Of a DNA stretch of 64,000 nt, positions 63,912 through 64,000 are shown piece after piece. The DNA lies in NCBI RefSeq assembly GCF_900113185.1, contig NZ_FOZD01000001.1, forward strand, positions 1,550,001-1,614,000. The letters are read 5' to 3'. The DNA is from Agromyces sp. CF514 (GTDB lineage: Bacteria > Actinomycetota > Actinomycetes > Actinomycetales > Microbacteriaceae). The notes below the pieces were generated by a model. The model ran no database searches, was not told the DNA's origin, and was given only the letters and a program-made list of their open reading frames with translations. The first letter of the stretch is position 1. The number at the start of each line of letters is the position of its first letter. A program made the translations under genes and the position numbers.

Positions 63912-64000
63912 TGTTCGACCGGTCGAGGTCCGCAGGTGCAACGGATGCCGCGGGCCGGCGCCTGCTGGTCATCGCCGACTCCGACTCGTACGTGAAGTGG
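63908..64000 (+). CDS. DUF6716-type putative glycosyltransferase, 3'-truncated by the window
   Basis: Only the first 31 residues are inside the window: a short basic arm, then RRLLVIADSDSYVKW, the opening beta strand of a GT-B-like fold that I associate with DUF6716 putative glycosyltransferases found beside neuB-like genes in Microbacteriaceae. It starts at the ATG overlapping the neuB-like stop. If correct, it would transfer the CMP-activated acid to a surface glycan; the evidence is short and partly contextual. Confidence 0.55.
   Translation, partial: MMFDRSRSAGATDAAGRRLLVIADSDSYVKW

Overview
The window is chromosomal DNA from a very G+C-rich actinobacterium. It has strong G/C third-position bias and many TAGGCT-like -10 boxes directly ahead of start codons. 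Several signs point to the family Microbacteriaceae, possibly Agromyces or a relative: the gene order sucC-sucD-membrane protein-DUF6350-purN-purH, the DUF6716-type glycosyltransferase start next to neuAB-like genes, and the abundant GGATGC/GCATCC word. The genus is an inference. I see no tRNA, rRNA, CRISPR array, insertion sequence, phage or replication origin.

Layout. 1-9.3 kb: end of an apbE-like gene, a VIT1/CCC1-type transporter, sucCD (succinyl-CoA ligase), a membrane protein, DUF6350, purN and purH. 9.4-12 kb: a Leu/Val/Glu-type dehydrogenase and an unusual membrane-anchored DDAH-like enzyme. 11.8-19.4 kb (minus strand): a four-gene MacB/FtsX-like system with two ATPases and two large permeases. 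19.4-23.6 kb: a candidate leader peptide with three hairpins, then a heterodimeric ABC exporter. 23.6-28.3 kb: a PLP-dependent decarboxylase with a membrane protein, then a NarL-type two-component system. 28.3-32.6 kb: an alkyltransferase-like protein, a GNAT acetyltransferase, icd and a P1B-type ATPase.

32.7-40.5 kb is an amino-sugar operon of the N-acetylglucosamine type: ROK repressor, ABC importer without its own ATPase, GH3 enzyme, ROK kinase and nagB. 40.5-45.8 kb: a TetR regulator with a divergent membrane protein, a YrdB-like protein, purU, and a sigma factor fused to an anti-sigma-like zinc motif, membrane segments and a repeat stalk. 46.1-55.5 kb is a second amino-sugar system. A tightly overlapping minus-strand operon (SIS isomerase, ROK kinase, PfkB kinase, class II aldolase, DeoR regulator, nagA) diverges from a second ABC importer that also lacks its ATPase; the gene set fits N-acetylgalactosamine/galactosamine breakdown. 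55.6-58.5 kb: a DUF559 (Vsr-like) nuclease-type gene flanked by matching hairpin repeats, and a GH20 lipoprotein hexosaminidase. 58.6-60.9 kb: a ZTP riboswitch followed by glyA-folD. 61-64 kb: an unknown small protein and the start of a nonulosonic (sialic-type) acid locus (neuA-HAD fusion, neuB without SAF domain, partial glycosyltransferase).

Three themes connect the genes. Secreted GH20 and cytoplasmic GH3 enzymes, two importers and two sets of kinase, deacetylase and deaminase/isomerase genes describe scavenging of hexosamine glycans. purN, purH, purU, glyA and folD all handle one-carbon folates and purines, with a ZTP riboswitch sensing the purine/folate state. sucC and icd share a near-identical 22-bp operator-like palindrome, suggesting one regulator across TCA-cycle genes.
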